Origin: Methylococcales bacterium
GTDB lineage: Bacteria; Pseudomonadota; Gammaproteobacteria; Methylococcales; Methylomonadaceae
Direction: 5' to 3'
Length of the DNA stretch: 64,000 nt
Assembly: GCA_028712795.1 (NCBI GenBank)
Contig: JAQTPT010000004.1
Coordinates: 78,601 to 142,600, forward strand
Positions 9,135 through 17,728 of this stretch are shown here, piece by piece (positions within the stretch are counted from its first letter, which is position 1; every line of letters starts with the position of its first letter). Made by a program: the position numbers and the translations under genes. The notes beneath the pieces are model-generated. The model ran no database searches and was not told where the DNA came from. It saw nothing but the letters and a program-made list of their open reading frames with translations.

Positions 9135-10493
9135 TCAACCATTAATCAAATAATGAGCAAAAATACTTGCTGCATAACCACCCGCAATAGCTGGCGCCCA
9201 TTTTAAATGACTGAAGAAAGTGTATTTATGGTTAGATTGGCCCATTAAAGCGACTCCTGCCGCTGAACCGACAGATAACAGCGATCCACCAACGCCCGCA
9301 GTTAAGGTCACCAATAACCATTGGAACAAATCCATATCCAGATTCATATTCAATACGGCAAACATCACGGGGATGTTATCAACAATAGCGGAAATCAGCC
9401 CCACCAGAATGTTGGCGGTAGTCGCGCCCAGGCCGTCATACATAGCGCCTGATAGCAACTCAAGATAACCGATATAGCCTAAACCGCCGACTGCAAAGAC
9501 TACGCCGAAGAAAAAAAGCAAGGTATCCCATTCCGCATGACGAACTTTATTGAAAATATCAAAGCCTTCTTCACCTTCAACATAAAAGTGCTTTTTCAGA
9601 CGATATCCATACAGCATTAAAACAGAAAGGCCGACCATCATGCCCATGAACGGCGGTAAATGCAGTCCTTGTTTAAAGCTGACCGCAGTGACAATAGTCA
9701 ATAAGAATAGCCCGCAAATTTGCAGTGCGCCTGGTTTTAACAGAACAGCAGCTTCGGTGGTTTCTTTTGGCTGCTCATTGGGCACGGCGAAATACATTAT
9801 TGCCGCTGGTACGGCATAATTCACCGCTGAAGGAATAAATAACTTAAAGAAATCAAAAAATTCTGCATATCCCGCCTGCCAAACCATTAACGTTGTAATG
9901 TCGCCAAATGGGCAGAAAGCACCGCCTGCATTAGCAGCAACCACTAAATTGACAAAACCAATGCTGATAAATTTTTCGTTGTCCGCGCCTACCGCCAAAA
10001 CGACCGCGCCAACTAATAACGCCGCTGTCAGGTTATCAGCTACAGCGGATAAAAAGAAGGTAACAATACCCGTAATCAAGAATAATTTCCGGTAGCCAAA
10101 CTGTCTTCTTACCATCCACGATCTCAAGGCTTCAAAGACATTGCGCTCTGCCATTGAGTTGATATAAGTCATGGCGACCAATAAAAACAGCATCAGCTCG
10201 GCATATTCTGTCAAATTGTACTCGAAAGCCTTATGCATATCTTCAACAGATATCCCTTTTTGCGACGCTAAAATAGCCGCGTGCGCCCAGATAATCCCCG
10301 CCGCAAGAATAACGGGTTTGGATTTACGCAAATGCGTAAATTCTTCGGCCATTACAAAACCGTAAGCGACAATAAAAATCAAAACGGTATAAATGCCGCG
10401 TTCCGTTCCCGTCATTCCAAGACTTTCAAAGCCACCCGCCATTGCCATTTGAGGCGCCAGCAACACCGATAATAAAATCAATAAAAATCGCAC
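9135..10493 (-). CDS. nhaD: Na+/H+ antiporter NhaD
   Basis: NhaD exchanges cytoplasmic Na+ (or Li+) for external H+ in the inner membrane. The 452 residues begin with a signal-like helix (MRFLLILLSVLLAPQMAMAGG) and continue with about 11-12 membrane segments. Family motifs include FLSAVADNLTAALLVGAVV (about 150-168), NAGGAFCPFGDITTLMVWQ (about 188-206) and SAIVDNIPVMFAVL (about 365-378); the repeated D-N pairs are expected cation-site residues. It is transcribed divergently from the sulfite reductase gene. Confidence 0.94.
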   Translation of the reverse strand: MRFLLILLSVLLAPQMAMAGGFESLGMTGTERGIYTVLIFIVAYGFVMAEEFTHLRKSKPVILAAGIIWAHAAILASQKGISVEDMHKAFEYNLTEYAELMLFLLVAMTYINSMAERNVFEALRSWMVRRQFGYRKLFLITGIVTFFLSAVADNLTAALLVGAVVLAVGADNEKFISIGFVNLVVAANAGGAFCPFGDITTLMVWQAGYAEFFDFFKLFIPSAVNYAVPAAIMYFAVPNEQPKETTEAAVLLKPGALQICGLFLLTIVTAVSFKQGLHLPPFMGMMVGLSVLMLYGYRLKKHFYVEGEEGFDIFNKVRHAEWDTLLFFFGVVFAVGGLGYIGYLELLSGAMYDGLGATTANILVGLISAIVDNIPVMFAVLNMNLDMDLFQWLLVTLTAGVGGSLLSVGSAAGVALMGQSNHKYTFFSHLKWAPAIAGGYAASIFAHYLING

Positions 10494-10647
10494 AAAAATA
10501 TCCCCCTAAATTTTTTATAGTTATTGAACACAGCAAATTTAAAATGATAATGGTATCACCAACTAATAAATTTTGTCATTTTATGACGCACAGTATATGA
10601 TTACCTGCCATGATTATTCGCCAGAAAGGCACAGTAAACGCCCAACT

Positions 10648-12300
10648 ATGTATCAGTATAACGATAACGACCAAATTCTCATTGACGAACGGGTAGCCCA
10701 GTTTAGAAGGCAAACCGGGCAGTATTTAACAGGCGAAATTTCTGAAGATCAGTATCGTGCCTTACGATTGCGGAATGGCCTTTATATTCAAATTCATGCC
10801 CCCATGCTTCGGATTGCAGGGCCTTACGGTTTGCTTAACGCCAAACAACTCCGTAAATTAGCCCATATTGCCCGTCATTATGACAAAAACTATTGTCATT
10901 TTACGACGCGCCAAAATATCCAGTTCAACTGGCCCAAGTTAGAGGAAGTTCCCGATATTCTGGCAGAACTGGCCAGTGTACAAATGCACGCTATTCAAAC
11001 CAGCGGCAACTGCATGAGAAACACCACATCGGACCACTTGGCCGGCGTCTGTGTTGATGAGATTGAAGACCCACGTCCATATTGCGAAATAATTCGCCAA
11101 TGGACAACGCTACATCCTGAATTCGACTATTTGCCACGCAAATTCAAAATAGCGGTTAGTGGCGCTCTGCATGATCGTGCCGCCACGCAATTTCACGATA
11201 TCGGCTTACATCTGGTTAAAAACGATGCAGGGGAGGTGGGTTTCAGAGTGCTGGTTGGCGGCGGCTTGGGGCGCACACCGGTCATAGGGCAAGTGATCAA
11301 GCCTTATCTGGAAAAAAAGCACTTGCTATCTTATCTGGAAGCCATACTGCGCATTTATAACCTGTTTGGCCGTCGTGACAACAAATACAAAGCCCGGATC
11401 AAGATTCTGGTCAAGGAATCGGGTCTTGAAAATTTTTCGAAATTAGTTGAGCAGGAATGGCTTCTTATTAGAGACAGCAACGAGTTGAGCGACGATCGCA
11501 TTAACGCGATAAAAAACCATTTTGCTCCCCCAGCCTATGACCCGGCCGCAGTACAAGACACCAGCTTCGCTCAGCAGCAACAGGACAACAAAGCTTTTGC
11601 AACCTGGGTCAAATATAATACGGCAGAACACAAAATACCAGGATATCGCGCTGTTTTTCTATCATTAAAAGCACCCGATTCACCGCCTGGCGATATGACC
11701 GATGTACAGCTTGACGAAGTGGCGGATCTTACCGAACAATATAGTTTTGGAGAGATCAGAGCGACTCACAGACAAAATCTAATTCTGGCTGACGTAAAAC
11801 AAGCCGATCTATTTGACCTATGGCAAAAACTGGACAGTTTGAAACTTGCGACCCCAAATATTGGGACTGTCACTGACATGATTTGCTGCCCGGGGCTTGA
11901 TTTTTGCTCTCTTGCCAATGCCGGCTCTATTGGTGTTGCCAAGGAAATCAATGAAGCACTTGATGATATGGACTACATTCACGATATTGGCGACTTAAAA
12001 ATTAACATGTCGGGTTGTATGAATGGTTGCGCCCATCAAAGTGTCGGCCACATTGGCATTTTGGGTGTTGATAAAAAGGGGGCTGAGTGGTATCAAATCA
12101 CCTTGGGCGGCTCTTCGGAAAATGAAGCCGCGCTAGGCGAAAGACTGGGGCCTTCAGTTGCAAAAGATCAGGTGACTAAAGCTATCACGACTATCCTTGA
12201 TGTTTATGTTAAAAATCGCCTGGATGATGAATCATTTCTGGACATGGTAAACCGTGTTGGAATTACCCCATTCAAAGAGCAAGTCTATGCAGATAATTAA
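10648..12300 (+). CDS. Nitrite/sulfite reductase hemoprotein (CysI-like)
   Basis: Siroheme/4Fe-4S reductase, most likely assimilatory sulfite reductase, giving sulfide for cysteine. The ATG at 10648 (MYQYNDNDQ) gives 550 residues and matches the usual family N-terminus; TTG at 10573 or ATG at 10597 would add 25 or 17 residues of unlikely sequence. Two half-domain pairs are visible: HFTTRQNIQFNW and TSGNCMRNTTSDHLAGVC in the first, THRQNLILADV in the second. The cluster ligands are CPGLDFC (C-x5-C) and GCMNGC (C-x3-C). The last 14 nt overlap the DUF934 gene, a pairing typical of this sulfite reductase type. Nitrite as substrate cannot be excluded. Confidence 0.92.
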   Translation: MYQYNDNDQILIDERVAQFRRQTGQYLTGEISEDQYRALRLRNGLYIQIHAPMLRIAGPYGLLNAKQLRKLAHIARHYDKNYCHFTTRQNIQFNWPKLEEVPDILAELASVQMHAIQTSGNCMRNTTSDHLAGVCVDEIEDPRPYCEIIRQWTTLHPEFDYLPRKFKIAVSGALHDRAATQFHDIGLHLVKNDAGEVGFRVLVGGGLGRTPVIGQVIKPYLEKKHLLSYLEAILRIYNLFGRRDNKYKARIKILVKESGLENFSKLVEQEWLLIRDSNELSDDRINAIKNHFAPPAYDPAAVQDTSFAQQQQDNKAFATWVKYNTAEHKIPGYRAVFLSLKAPDSPPGDMTDVQLDEVADLTEQYSFGEIRATHRQNLILADVKQADLFDLWQKLDSLKLATPNIGTVTDMICCPGLDFCSLANAGSIGVAKEINEALDDMDYIHDIGDLKINMSGCMNGCAHQSVGHIGILGVDKKGAEWYQITLGGSSENEAALGERLGPSVAKDQVTKAITTILDVYVKNRLDDESFLDMVNRVGITPFKEQVYADN

Positions 12301-12739
12301 AGATAAACAGATTGTTGACGACACCTGGAGCTATGTTGCAGAAGATGCGGAATTAAAAGCCGGAGACATCTGCGTTTCATTAGCCCGATGGAAGCAGGAC
12401 AAGCAACAATTACTGGCCCATGCGGGAAACGTTGGCGTAAGGATAGGGCCTGCCGATTCTGTGGATGACATCGCCCCTGATTTGGCCAATATTCAGCTGA
12501 TTGAGCTGGACTTTCCTGACTTTGCGGATGGCCGTTTATTTTCTCATGCCTGGCTGCTTCGGGGGCGCTATGACTATCAAGGTGAAATCCGGGCAACAGG
12601 CCACTATATGACGGATCAGGTATTCTATTTATCGCGTGTGGGCGTAAATGCATTTAGCCCGGAAAAAGTTGAAGATCTTCCTGTTGTCCTATCTCATTTA
12701 AACGATTTTACTGTTAAGTATCAGAACTCAATCAACTAA
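12287..12739 (+). CDS. DUF934 protein, sulfite-reduction accessory
   Basis: DUF934 proteins are almost always encoded beside CysI-type sulfite reductase or CysH and are thought to act in assimilatory sulfite reduction; the biochemical role is not established. The ATG at 12287 (MQIIKDKQIVDDTW) gives 150 residues and lies inside the end of the reductase gene, so the two are translationally coupled. Family features are the early DDTW, the VRIGPADSVDDI stretch (about 65-75), the FPDFADGRLFSHAWLLRGR core (about 93-111) and the DQVFYLSRVGVNAF C-terminal region. No metal-binding Cys is present. Confidence 0.9.
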   Translation: MQIIKDKQIVDDTWSYVAEDAELKAGDICVSLARWKQDKQQLLAHAGNVGVRIGPADSVDDIAPDLANIQLIELDFPDFADGRLFSHAWLLRGRYDYQGEIRATGHYMTDQVFYLSRVGVNAFSPEKVEDLPVVLSHLNDFTVKYQNSIN

Positions 12740-12867
12740 TGGTTAATTTGTCCAAGACAACCTGGCTATTCATGATGGACTAATCGAAGTTACGCGCATC
12801 TTTCACTACCCGATGCGCCTCCTTGCGCCGGCGCATTCTGTATAGACTGAATAGTTATCGACAATTA

Positions 12868-14613
12868 ATGTATTACCAAGGCGTAAAAAAAACCATCGTC
12901 GCTCGTTTTGTTCCCAAAAAACGTTCATTTCAGGGTGAAATTCATCCTTTATTGGAGCGTCTATTTTTAGCCCGTGGCATCACTTCAGAAACAGAGTTGG
13001 ATAGAACCCTGTCAAAACTGCCGTCTCCCTGGTTACTATCGGGCATGGAAGAGATGGTCACGCATTTGATCACCGCAATCAATGAGCAACAACGGATTTG
13101 CATTGTTGCAGACTTTGACGCCGACGGTGCAACCAGTTGCGCTGTTGCCATCAAGGGCTTGCAGTTACTGGGGGCAGGGCAAGTGTCATTCGTAGTTCCC
13201 AATCGTTTTGAATACGGATATGGCTTGACGCCTGAAATTGTCGAACTGGTTAAATTGCAAAATCCTGACGTTATTATTACCGTTGATAATGGCATATCCA
13301 GTGTTGATGGCGTCAAGGCGGCAATAGACTCAGGTATAAAAGTTCTGGTCACCGACCATCACCTTGCTGGTTCGGAGCTTCCTGCCGCTGATGCCATCGT
13401 AAATCCCAATCTCGTTGGCGATAAATTTCCCGGTAAATCACTGGCAGGCGTTGGAGTTATATTTTATGTGTTAATGGCTTTGAGAAGCCGGTTAAGGGAG
13501 ATGAACAGGTTTGAGAGCAATCAAGTTCAGGAGCCGAATCTTGCCCAATTACTGGATTATGTTGCCTTAGGTACGGTTGCCGATGTGGTCGCGCTGGATC
13601 AGATCAACCGTATTCTGGTGCATCAGGGTTTGTTGAGAATACGCACGGGGCGATGCCATCCAGGCTTTAATGCGCTTATTGAAGTGTCTGGGAAAAATTC
13701 ACAAACTATTGTGGCATCGGATTTGGGCTTTTCACTTGGCCCCAGATTGAATGCGGCGGGGCGCATGGATGATATGTCATTGGGTATTCAATGCTTATTA
13801 ACGGATGACCCGGCGCTTGCAAAAGACATAGCGCTTCAGCTTGACGGCTTGAATAATGACCGCAGGGAAGTTGAAGCGGTCATGAAACACGAGGCAATGG
13901 GCTTGTTGAGTGAAATGAAAGCGCTGGATGAACACCATTTACCGGCGGGCGTCTGTTTATTTGATGCTAATTGGCATCAAGGCGTAATAGGCATCTTGGC
14001 GTCACGCATAAAAGATCAAATACATCGCCCTGTTATTGCCTTTGCTCCAGCAGGCAAGGATTTAATAAAAGGCTCGGCCCGCTCTATTCCCGGCGTGCAT
14101 ATTCGAGATGTTTTAAGCGATATAGCTGCTGCACACCCTAAATTGCTCAGTAAATTTGGCGGCCATGCCATGGCGGCGGGTTTAAGTTTAAACATGCACG
14201 ATTATCCGCCTTTTGCCCTGGCTTTTGATGAGATGGTCAGCAAACGTTTGGCTGATGTTGATTTGGAACAAAAAATACTTTCTGATGGCGAGCTGACTGA
14301 AGCAGAAATGTCGATTGAAACCGCGGATTTATTGCAAAATGCAGCAACCTGGGGGCAGGAATTTCCGGAGCCGGTTTTTGACGGCGTGTTCGATGTGATT
14401 CAGTCGCGTATCGTCGGACAGCGGCATCTTAAATTAGTACTAAGAAAGCCCGGTGGCGATCTGGTCATCGATGCGATCGCTTTTTTTGTTGACAAACCCG
14501 AGCATTGGTTGGGGCTTAGACAAATTAAGGCCGCTTACAAGCTGGACATTAACGAGTTTAGAGGGAATCGAAGTGTACAGTTTATTGTCCAGTATTTTGA
14601 AAAAATAGCCTAA
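12868..14613 (+). CDS. recJ: Single-stranded-DNA-specific exonuclease RecJ
   Basis: RecJ degrades single-stranded DNA 5' to 3' in recombination and mismatch repair. It has the DHH phosphoesterase motifs VADFDADGATSC (metal-binding Asp residues, about residue 75), VTDHHL (about 165) and the DHHA1-domain GGHAMAAG (about 430), followed by the OB-fold region. From ATG 12868 the product is 581 residues, close to E. coli RecJ (577). A TTG at 12823 would extend it by 15 residues rich in Arg, which seems less likely. It stands alone; a copy of its last 40 bases seems to recur at 15950-15990. Confidence 0.95.
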   Translation: MYYQGVKKTIVARFVPKKRSFQGEIHPLLERLFLARGITSETELDRTLSKLPSPWLLSGMEEMVTHLITAINEQQRICIVADFDADGATSCAVAIKGLQLLGAGQVSFVVPNRFEYGYGLTPEIVELVKLQNPDVIITVDNGISSVDGVKAAIDSGIKVLVTDHHLAGSELPAADAIVNPNLVGDKFPGKSLAGVGVIFYVLMALRSRLREMNRFESNQVQEPNLAQLLDYVALGTVADVVALDQINRILVHQGLLRIRTGRCHPGFNALIEVSGKNSQTIVASDLGFSLGPRLNAAGRMDDMSLGIQCLLTDDPALAKDIALQLDGLNNDRREVEAVMKHEAMGLLSEMKALDEHHLPAGVCLFDANWHQGVIGILASRIKDQIHRPVIAFAPAGKDLIKGSARSIPGVHIRDVLSDIAAAHPKLLSKFGGHAMAAGLSLNMHDYPPFALAFDEMVSKRLADVDLEQKILSDGELTEAEMSIETADLLQNAATWGQEFPEPVFDGVFDVIQSRIVGQRHLKLVLRKPGGDLVIDAIAFFVDKPEHWLGLRQIKAAYKLDINEFRGNRSVQFIVQYFEKIA

Positions 14614-14954
14614 AAAACGTGGGCAGCGGATTTATCGTTGCCCAACTTACGGTGATCAGAATCGAGCTGCAGACGTGTTTATCCGACGTAGCTGACATAT
14701 TTAAAGTGGAATTGTCGGGCACGAAAAGATGTGTCCGACCTGGCTGGTAGATTTCGTTAACCCAACGGTCATGAAAATAGGTTGTCAACCCTTAATGATG
14801 AAAGATGTACTTTCACTGTAACATATTGGTGAATAAAATGTTGGGGTGCAAAAAGCGCAACCCAACCTTGTATGATTAAATTTAAAATAAATATTGGACA
14901 AAGAGATCAAGTAAACTTTAACAGTTTATTGGGTGGCCGTCCCAACCATGCTGC
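14614..14954. other. Gene-free decayed region after recJ
   Basis: No credible gene. The stretch holds imperfect palindromes around GTGGGCAGCGG...CGTTGCCCAAC (about 14620-14647) and TTGGGGTGCAAAAAGCGCAACCCAA (about 14841-14865), and one copy of a 28-bp direct repeat (14739-14766). These look like remains of small mobile repeats. Confidence 0.4.
14739..14766 (+). repeat. 28-bp direct repeat, copy 1
   Basis: CCTGGCTGGTAGATTTCGTT plus AACCCAAC recurs at 15532-15559 with a single C/T difference. The two copies flank the broken ppsA fragment and the nested palindrome, as expected of an inserted segment or of two copies of one repeat family. Both are followed by related palindromic TTGG..GCAAA..CGCAA sequence. 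Confidence 0.75.
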
Positions 14955-15353
14955 TTAAAGCGCGGCGAAAACGGGCTGGAAATCTATGTGACGTGCGAGA
15001 TTCCCAATAACGTCATCTCGATCGATTCCTTTTCCTAACATTTTGACGGCTTTTCCATCGGCTCCAATGACCTTACCCAGCTCACTTTGGGTGTAGACCG
15101 TGATTCCGCCATCGTCGCCGAGGATTTTGACGAACGCGACCCCGGTTTTAAAGAAATGATCCGGCTTGCCGTAGAAGGCTTAAAACGCAATGGCAAACAT
15201 TGCGGCTTATGCGGCCAGGCGCCTTCGGACTATCCTGAAATGGCGGATTTTCTAGTGGAAATCGGTATAGACTCGATGAGTTTGAATCCGGATACGGTTT
15301 TGCAGACTACGCAGTTGGTACTTAAAACTGAAAAGCGGTTGGGTAGAAATTAA
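14955..15353 (+). pseudogene. ppsA: Phosphoenolpyruvate synthase, broken C-terminal fragment
   Basis: The frame from 14955 reads LKRGENGLEIYVTCEIPNN, then an in-frame TAA at 15036-15038, then [58 protein letters not shown] and [15 protein letters not shown]. This is the C-terminal PEP-binding barrel of phosphoenolpyruvate synthase (PpsA), including the catalytic-Cys loop GLCGQAPSD. The first roughly 650 residues are missing and the internal stop breaks what remains. The part from about 15087 is open, but an 88-residue product would lack the phosphohistidine and ATP-grasp domains. It is a relic; a functional ppsA probably exists elsewhere. Confidence 0.9.
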
Positions 15354-15361
15354 GCAGAGGA

Positions 15362-15530
15362 CCGTAGGGCGGATTAGACGCGCAACCCGATAGTCTTTCC
15401 GTTTTGATTGATCTATGGGCGCGTCGTAATCCGCCGTATGCAGTGTTCATTCATACGGCGGATTACGACGCTCGGAAAATCTTTACCTGTCCAAAGCTTG
15501 CATGGTTTGCGCGTCTAATCCGCCCTACGG
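15362..15530. repeat. Nested palindromic element (MITE/REP-like)
   Basis: The outer arms 15362-15385 and 15507-15530 are perfect 24-bp inverted repeats (CCGTAGGGCGGATTAGACGC plus GCAA). Inside, 15421-15440 and 15452-15471 form a second perfect 20-bp inverted pair (GCGTCGTAATCCGCCGTATG) around an 11-nt loop. All four arms share the core GGCGGATTA. The whole 169 bp can fold as a cruciform and has no coding capacity. Confidence 0.85.
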
Positions 15531-15531
15531 C

Positions 15532-15559
15532 CCTGGCTGGTAGATTTTGTTAACCCAAC
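15532..15559 (+). repeat. 28-bp direct repeat, copy 2
   Basis: Second copy of the repeat at 14739-14766, with one mismatch (T for C). It begins one base after the outer arm of the nested palindrome, so it may be the flank of that element's target. Confidence 0.75.
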
Positions 15560-15750
15560 ACATTAAAACAGCAACTGTTGGAATGCAAAATTCGCAAACT
15601 AACCTATGCGACTTCTTGTTTTTTAAGCCCGTAGGATGACGTCAGGAAGCCCATCGTTACTAATTGATGGGCCGCGCGTTGCTTAATCCTGCGAGCTCGA
15701 AGTCAGAGTCAAAGCGGTAAGGAGGTATCATCCGCATAAAAGTTGTTTAG

Positions 15751-15914
15751 TTCTACTTTGCCAGATTATACGAAAGCTCGTCATACCCGCCGGGAAGCGG
15801 GTATCCAGTGCCATGGATGGTAAGCTCAAACCCGTCCATGGAGCCTGGATTCCGGCGATCCATGCCGGAATGACGATCTTGAATAGTGTGATCATGTAAT
15901 CTGACAAAGTAGAA
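15751..15914. repeat. Second nested palindromic element
   Basis: The outer arms TTCTACTTTGCCAGATTA (15751-15768) and TAATCTGACAAAGTAGAA (about 15897-15914) are inverted copies with one mismatch. Inside lie further inverted segments, GTCAT..CCCGCC..GGCGGGT-like and CCATGGATGG/CCGTCCATGG, ending in ATTCCGGCGATCCATGCCGG. The ATTCCGG-type core resembles dispersed repeats of other gammaproteobacteria. It is non-coding. Confidence 0.7.
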
Positions 15915-15987
15915 TTAGGAACGAACAATAATCTTTGTTGAGCTGGTTTTTCTCTATATTGTCCAGGGTTTTTGAAAAAATGGCATA

Positions 15988-16018
15988 AAAAAGGGCGGTT
16001 AATCCGCCCTTTTTTGTT
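15988..16018 (-). terminator. Terminator after the PpiC lipoprotein gene
   Basis: The stem AAGGGCGGTTAATCCGCCCTT is flanked by A and T runs on both sides, so it can act in both directions. On the minus strand it lies 14 nt beyond the peptidyl-prolyl isomerase stop codon and is followed by a T run. Confidence 0.8.
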
Positions 16019-16031
16019 ACCGTAACAAGGT

Positions 16032-17147
16032 CTATTTTTTTGTTTCGGAAGATACGGCTTTTTCAGTTTTTTTGACAGCGGCTTTAGCCGTTTCTTTGAC
16101 TTTATGGGCCGTTTTTGGGGGAGCCTTTTCTGCTGTTTTCGCAGTCTCTGCCGTTTTATTGGCTGGAGGGGCTTTTTCTTCGACAACTTCTTCAACAGCG
16201 ACGCCTTCAGCTACTGTTTTTCCCGCTGCATTTTTTACTTCTTCAACCACAACTTCTTCAGCAACAGGTTGCCCTGCTTCAGTTTTGGTGTTTGCGGGTG
16301 CTTTAGGCGGCTCATCTGTCAATGGCACCAAAATTTCCACTTTTGCCTGCTTACGCAACCCTTCGACCATGGCCTGGACTTTTTTACGTTGCAGGTAAGG
16401 CATCAGTTGTTCTTTTACCGAAGCCAATGGAGGTGGGGTTTGTGTACGTGAATCTTCTCTTAAAATAATGTGGTAACCAAACTGCGTTTGTACAGGTGTT
16501 TCGGTGTATTTACCTTTTTCAAGTTTAGCGACAGCTTCAGAAAAGGGTGCAACCATTTGACCGGCAACAAACCACCCTAAATCACCACCATTTTGTGATT
16601 CTTTAGCATCTAACGAGTTCTTATTGGCTAATTTGGCAAAATCCGCGCCTTTGTCCAATTCTGCAATAATTTTTTTAGCTTCCGCTTCGGTTTTAACCAA
16701 AATATGACGCGCTTTATATTCGATACCGTTTTCACCGGCAACTTTACTGTCATATTCAGCCTTGATTTCGGCGTCGGTCACCGGATTTGCTTTTATGAAG
16801 TTTTGCACATCAGCTTGTGTCAGTAATGTCTTTTTAGCACTATCAAGCTGCGCCATGATTTCAGCAGATTTATCCAATTTCTTTTGAATAGCATCCTGAA
16901 CCAGCAGTTCACGCTGGATTAGTTCTTCAATCAATTTTTCTTTAGGGAAAGTCTGACCGTGGCCGCGCTCGGCAATTTCTTTTTCTAACTCCGCGAGTGT
17001 GGATTTAGGTATGTATTGGCCATTTACAACAGCAACTGCATCGGTTTTGGAAATAACCGGGGCTGATGCGCTAGTAGAGCTTTTTTGGTCGCAGCCGACA
17101 ATCAATACAGAGCCAGCAACAAGTAGAGGTATAATTCTTTTTTTCAT
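16032..17147 (-). CDS. PpiC/parvulin-type peptidyl-prolyl isomerase lipoprotein
   Basis: A periplasmic folding factor that isomerises proline bonds. The signal peptide ends in the lipobox IVGC (Cys19). A SurA_N-like helical region spans about 37-130, and the parvulin domain about 137-232 (ARHILVKTEAEA, NGGDLGWFVAGQMV, TPVQTQFGYHIILRED). From about 275 to 371 the protein is a low-complexity tail of Ala, Lys, Glu, Val and Thr with AETAKTAEKA-like repeats, not part of the enzyme fold. It ends the yciB-yciI-bolA-ppi cluster, one base after bolA. It differs from SurA in having a single parvulin domain. Confidence 0.9.
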   Translation of the reverse strand: MKKRIIPLLVAGSVLIVGCDQKSSTSASAPVISKTDAVAVVNGQYIPKSTLAELEKEIAERGHGQTFPKEKLIEELIQRELLVQDAIQKKLDKSAEIMAQLDSAKKTLLTQADVQNFIKANPVTDAEIKAEYDSKVAGENGIEYKARHILVKTEAEAKKIIAELDKGADFAKLANKNSLDAKESQNGGDLGWFVAGQMVAPFSEAVAKLEKGKYTETPVQTQFGYHIILREDSRTQTPPPLASVKEQLMPYLQRKKVQAMVEGLRKQAKVEILVPLTDEPPKAPANTKTEAGQPVAEEVVVEEVKNAAGKTVAEGVAVEEVVEEKAPPANKTAETAKTAEKAPPKTAHKVKETAKAAVKKTEKAVSSETKK

Positions 17148-17426
17148 TTATAAACTTCCTTTAGTTTCTTCTGAGGGTGAGAGGGCATTAATGCCTAAGG
17201 CATGAATTTGTTGTTTCATCATGTCGCCAAGCGCATTATAGATAAGTTGGTGCCGCTGTACTAAAGACTTTCCTTCAAAAGCCTCCGCGACAATAGTGAC
17301 ATGATAGTGACCACCGCCACTTTTTGCGCCTGCATGTCCGGCATGCGCGGCGCTATTGTCAATAATTTCCAGTAGATTTGGTTTAAAAGCATCATTCAAT
17401 AATTGTTTAACTTGTTCGGATGTCAT
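17148..17426 (-). CDS. bolA: BolA/IbaG-family protein
   Basis: BolA-family proteins bind monothiol glutaredoxins and iron-sulfur clusters and influence morphology and stress responses. The 92 residues match the fold: [14 protein letters not shown], a central loop HAGHAGAKSGGGHYHVTIV with His candidates for cluster binding, then the signature FEGKSLVQRHQLIYNALGDM and HALGINALSP. The ATG overlaps the last base of yciI. It could be assigned either to BolA or to the IbaG branch; the loop length favours BolA. Co-transcribed with yciB, yciI and the isomerase. Confidence 0.92.
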   Translation of the reverse strand: MTSEQVKQLLNDAFKPNLLEIIDNSAAHAGHAGAKSGGGHYHVTIVAEAFEGKSLVQRHQLIYNALGDMMKQQIHALGINALSPSEETKGSL

Positions 17427-17725
17427 TAAGGAAATACCTTTTTAAATGGTTTAACGGTTACTTTATCATAAACGCCCGTATCAATATAGGGATCAGCATT
17501 GGCCCATTGTTGAGCGGCTTGCAGGTTATCAAACTCGGCAACAACCAAGCTGCCTGTAAAACCGGCGTCGCCGGGATTATCAGTATCGATAGCCGGATGC
17601 GGTCCGGCTAACACCAGGCGGCCTTCATCCAGAAGTTCCTGTAGCCTTTTAAGATGAGCAGGGCGTGCAGACATTCTTTTCCCTAAACTATCTTCAATAT
17701 CTTCACCAAAAATTGCGTATAACAC
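17426..17725 (-). CDS. yciI: YciI family protein
   Basis: A 99-residue ferredoxin-like alpha/beta protein. It contains the YciI features: [42 protein letters not shown], a Gly-rich loop, and [17 protein letters not shown] plus DPY (the conserved Asp). E. coli YciI has no firmly established physiological reaction. It is placed between yciB and bolA, the same order as in related gammaproteobacteria, with 3 nt to yciB. Confidence 0.93.
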   Translation of the reverse strand: MLYAIFGEDIEDSLGKRMSARPAHLKRLQELLDEGRLVLAGPHPAIDTDNPGDAGFTGSLVVAEFDNLQAAQQWANADPYIDTGVYDKVTVKPFKKVFP

Positions 17726-17728
17726 CGT

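Noticed and set aside
10573..10647. N-terminal extension of the sulfite reductase from TTG
   Set aside because: The 25 extra residues lie outside the family and the ATG at 10648 matches the usual start.
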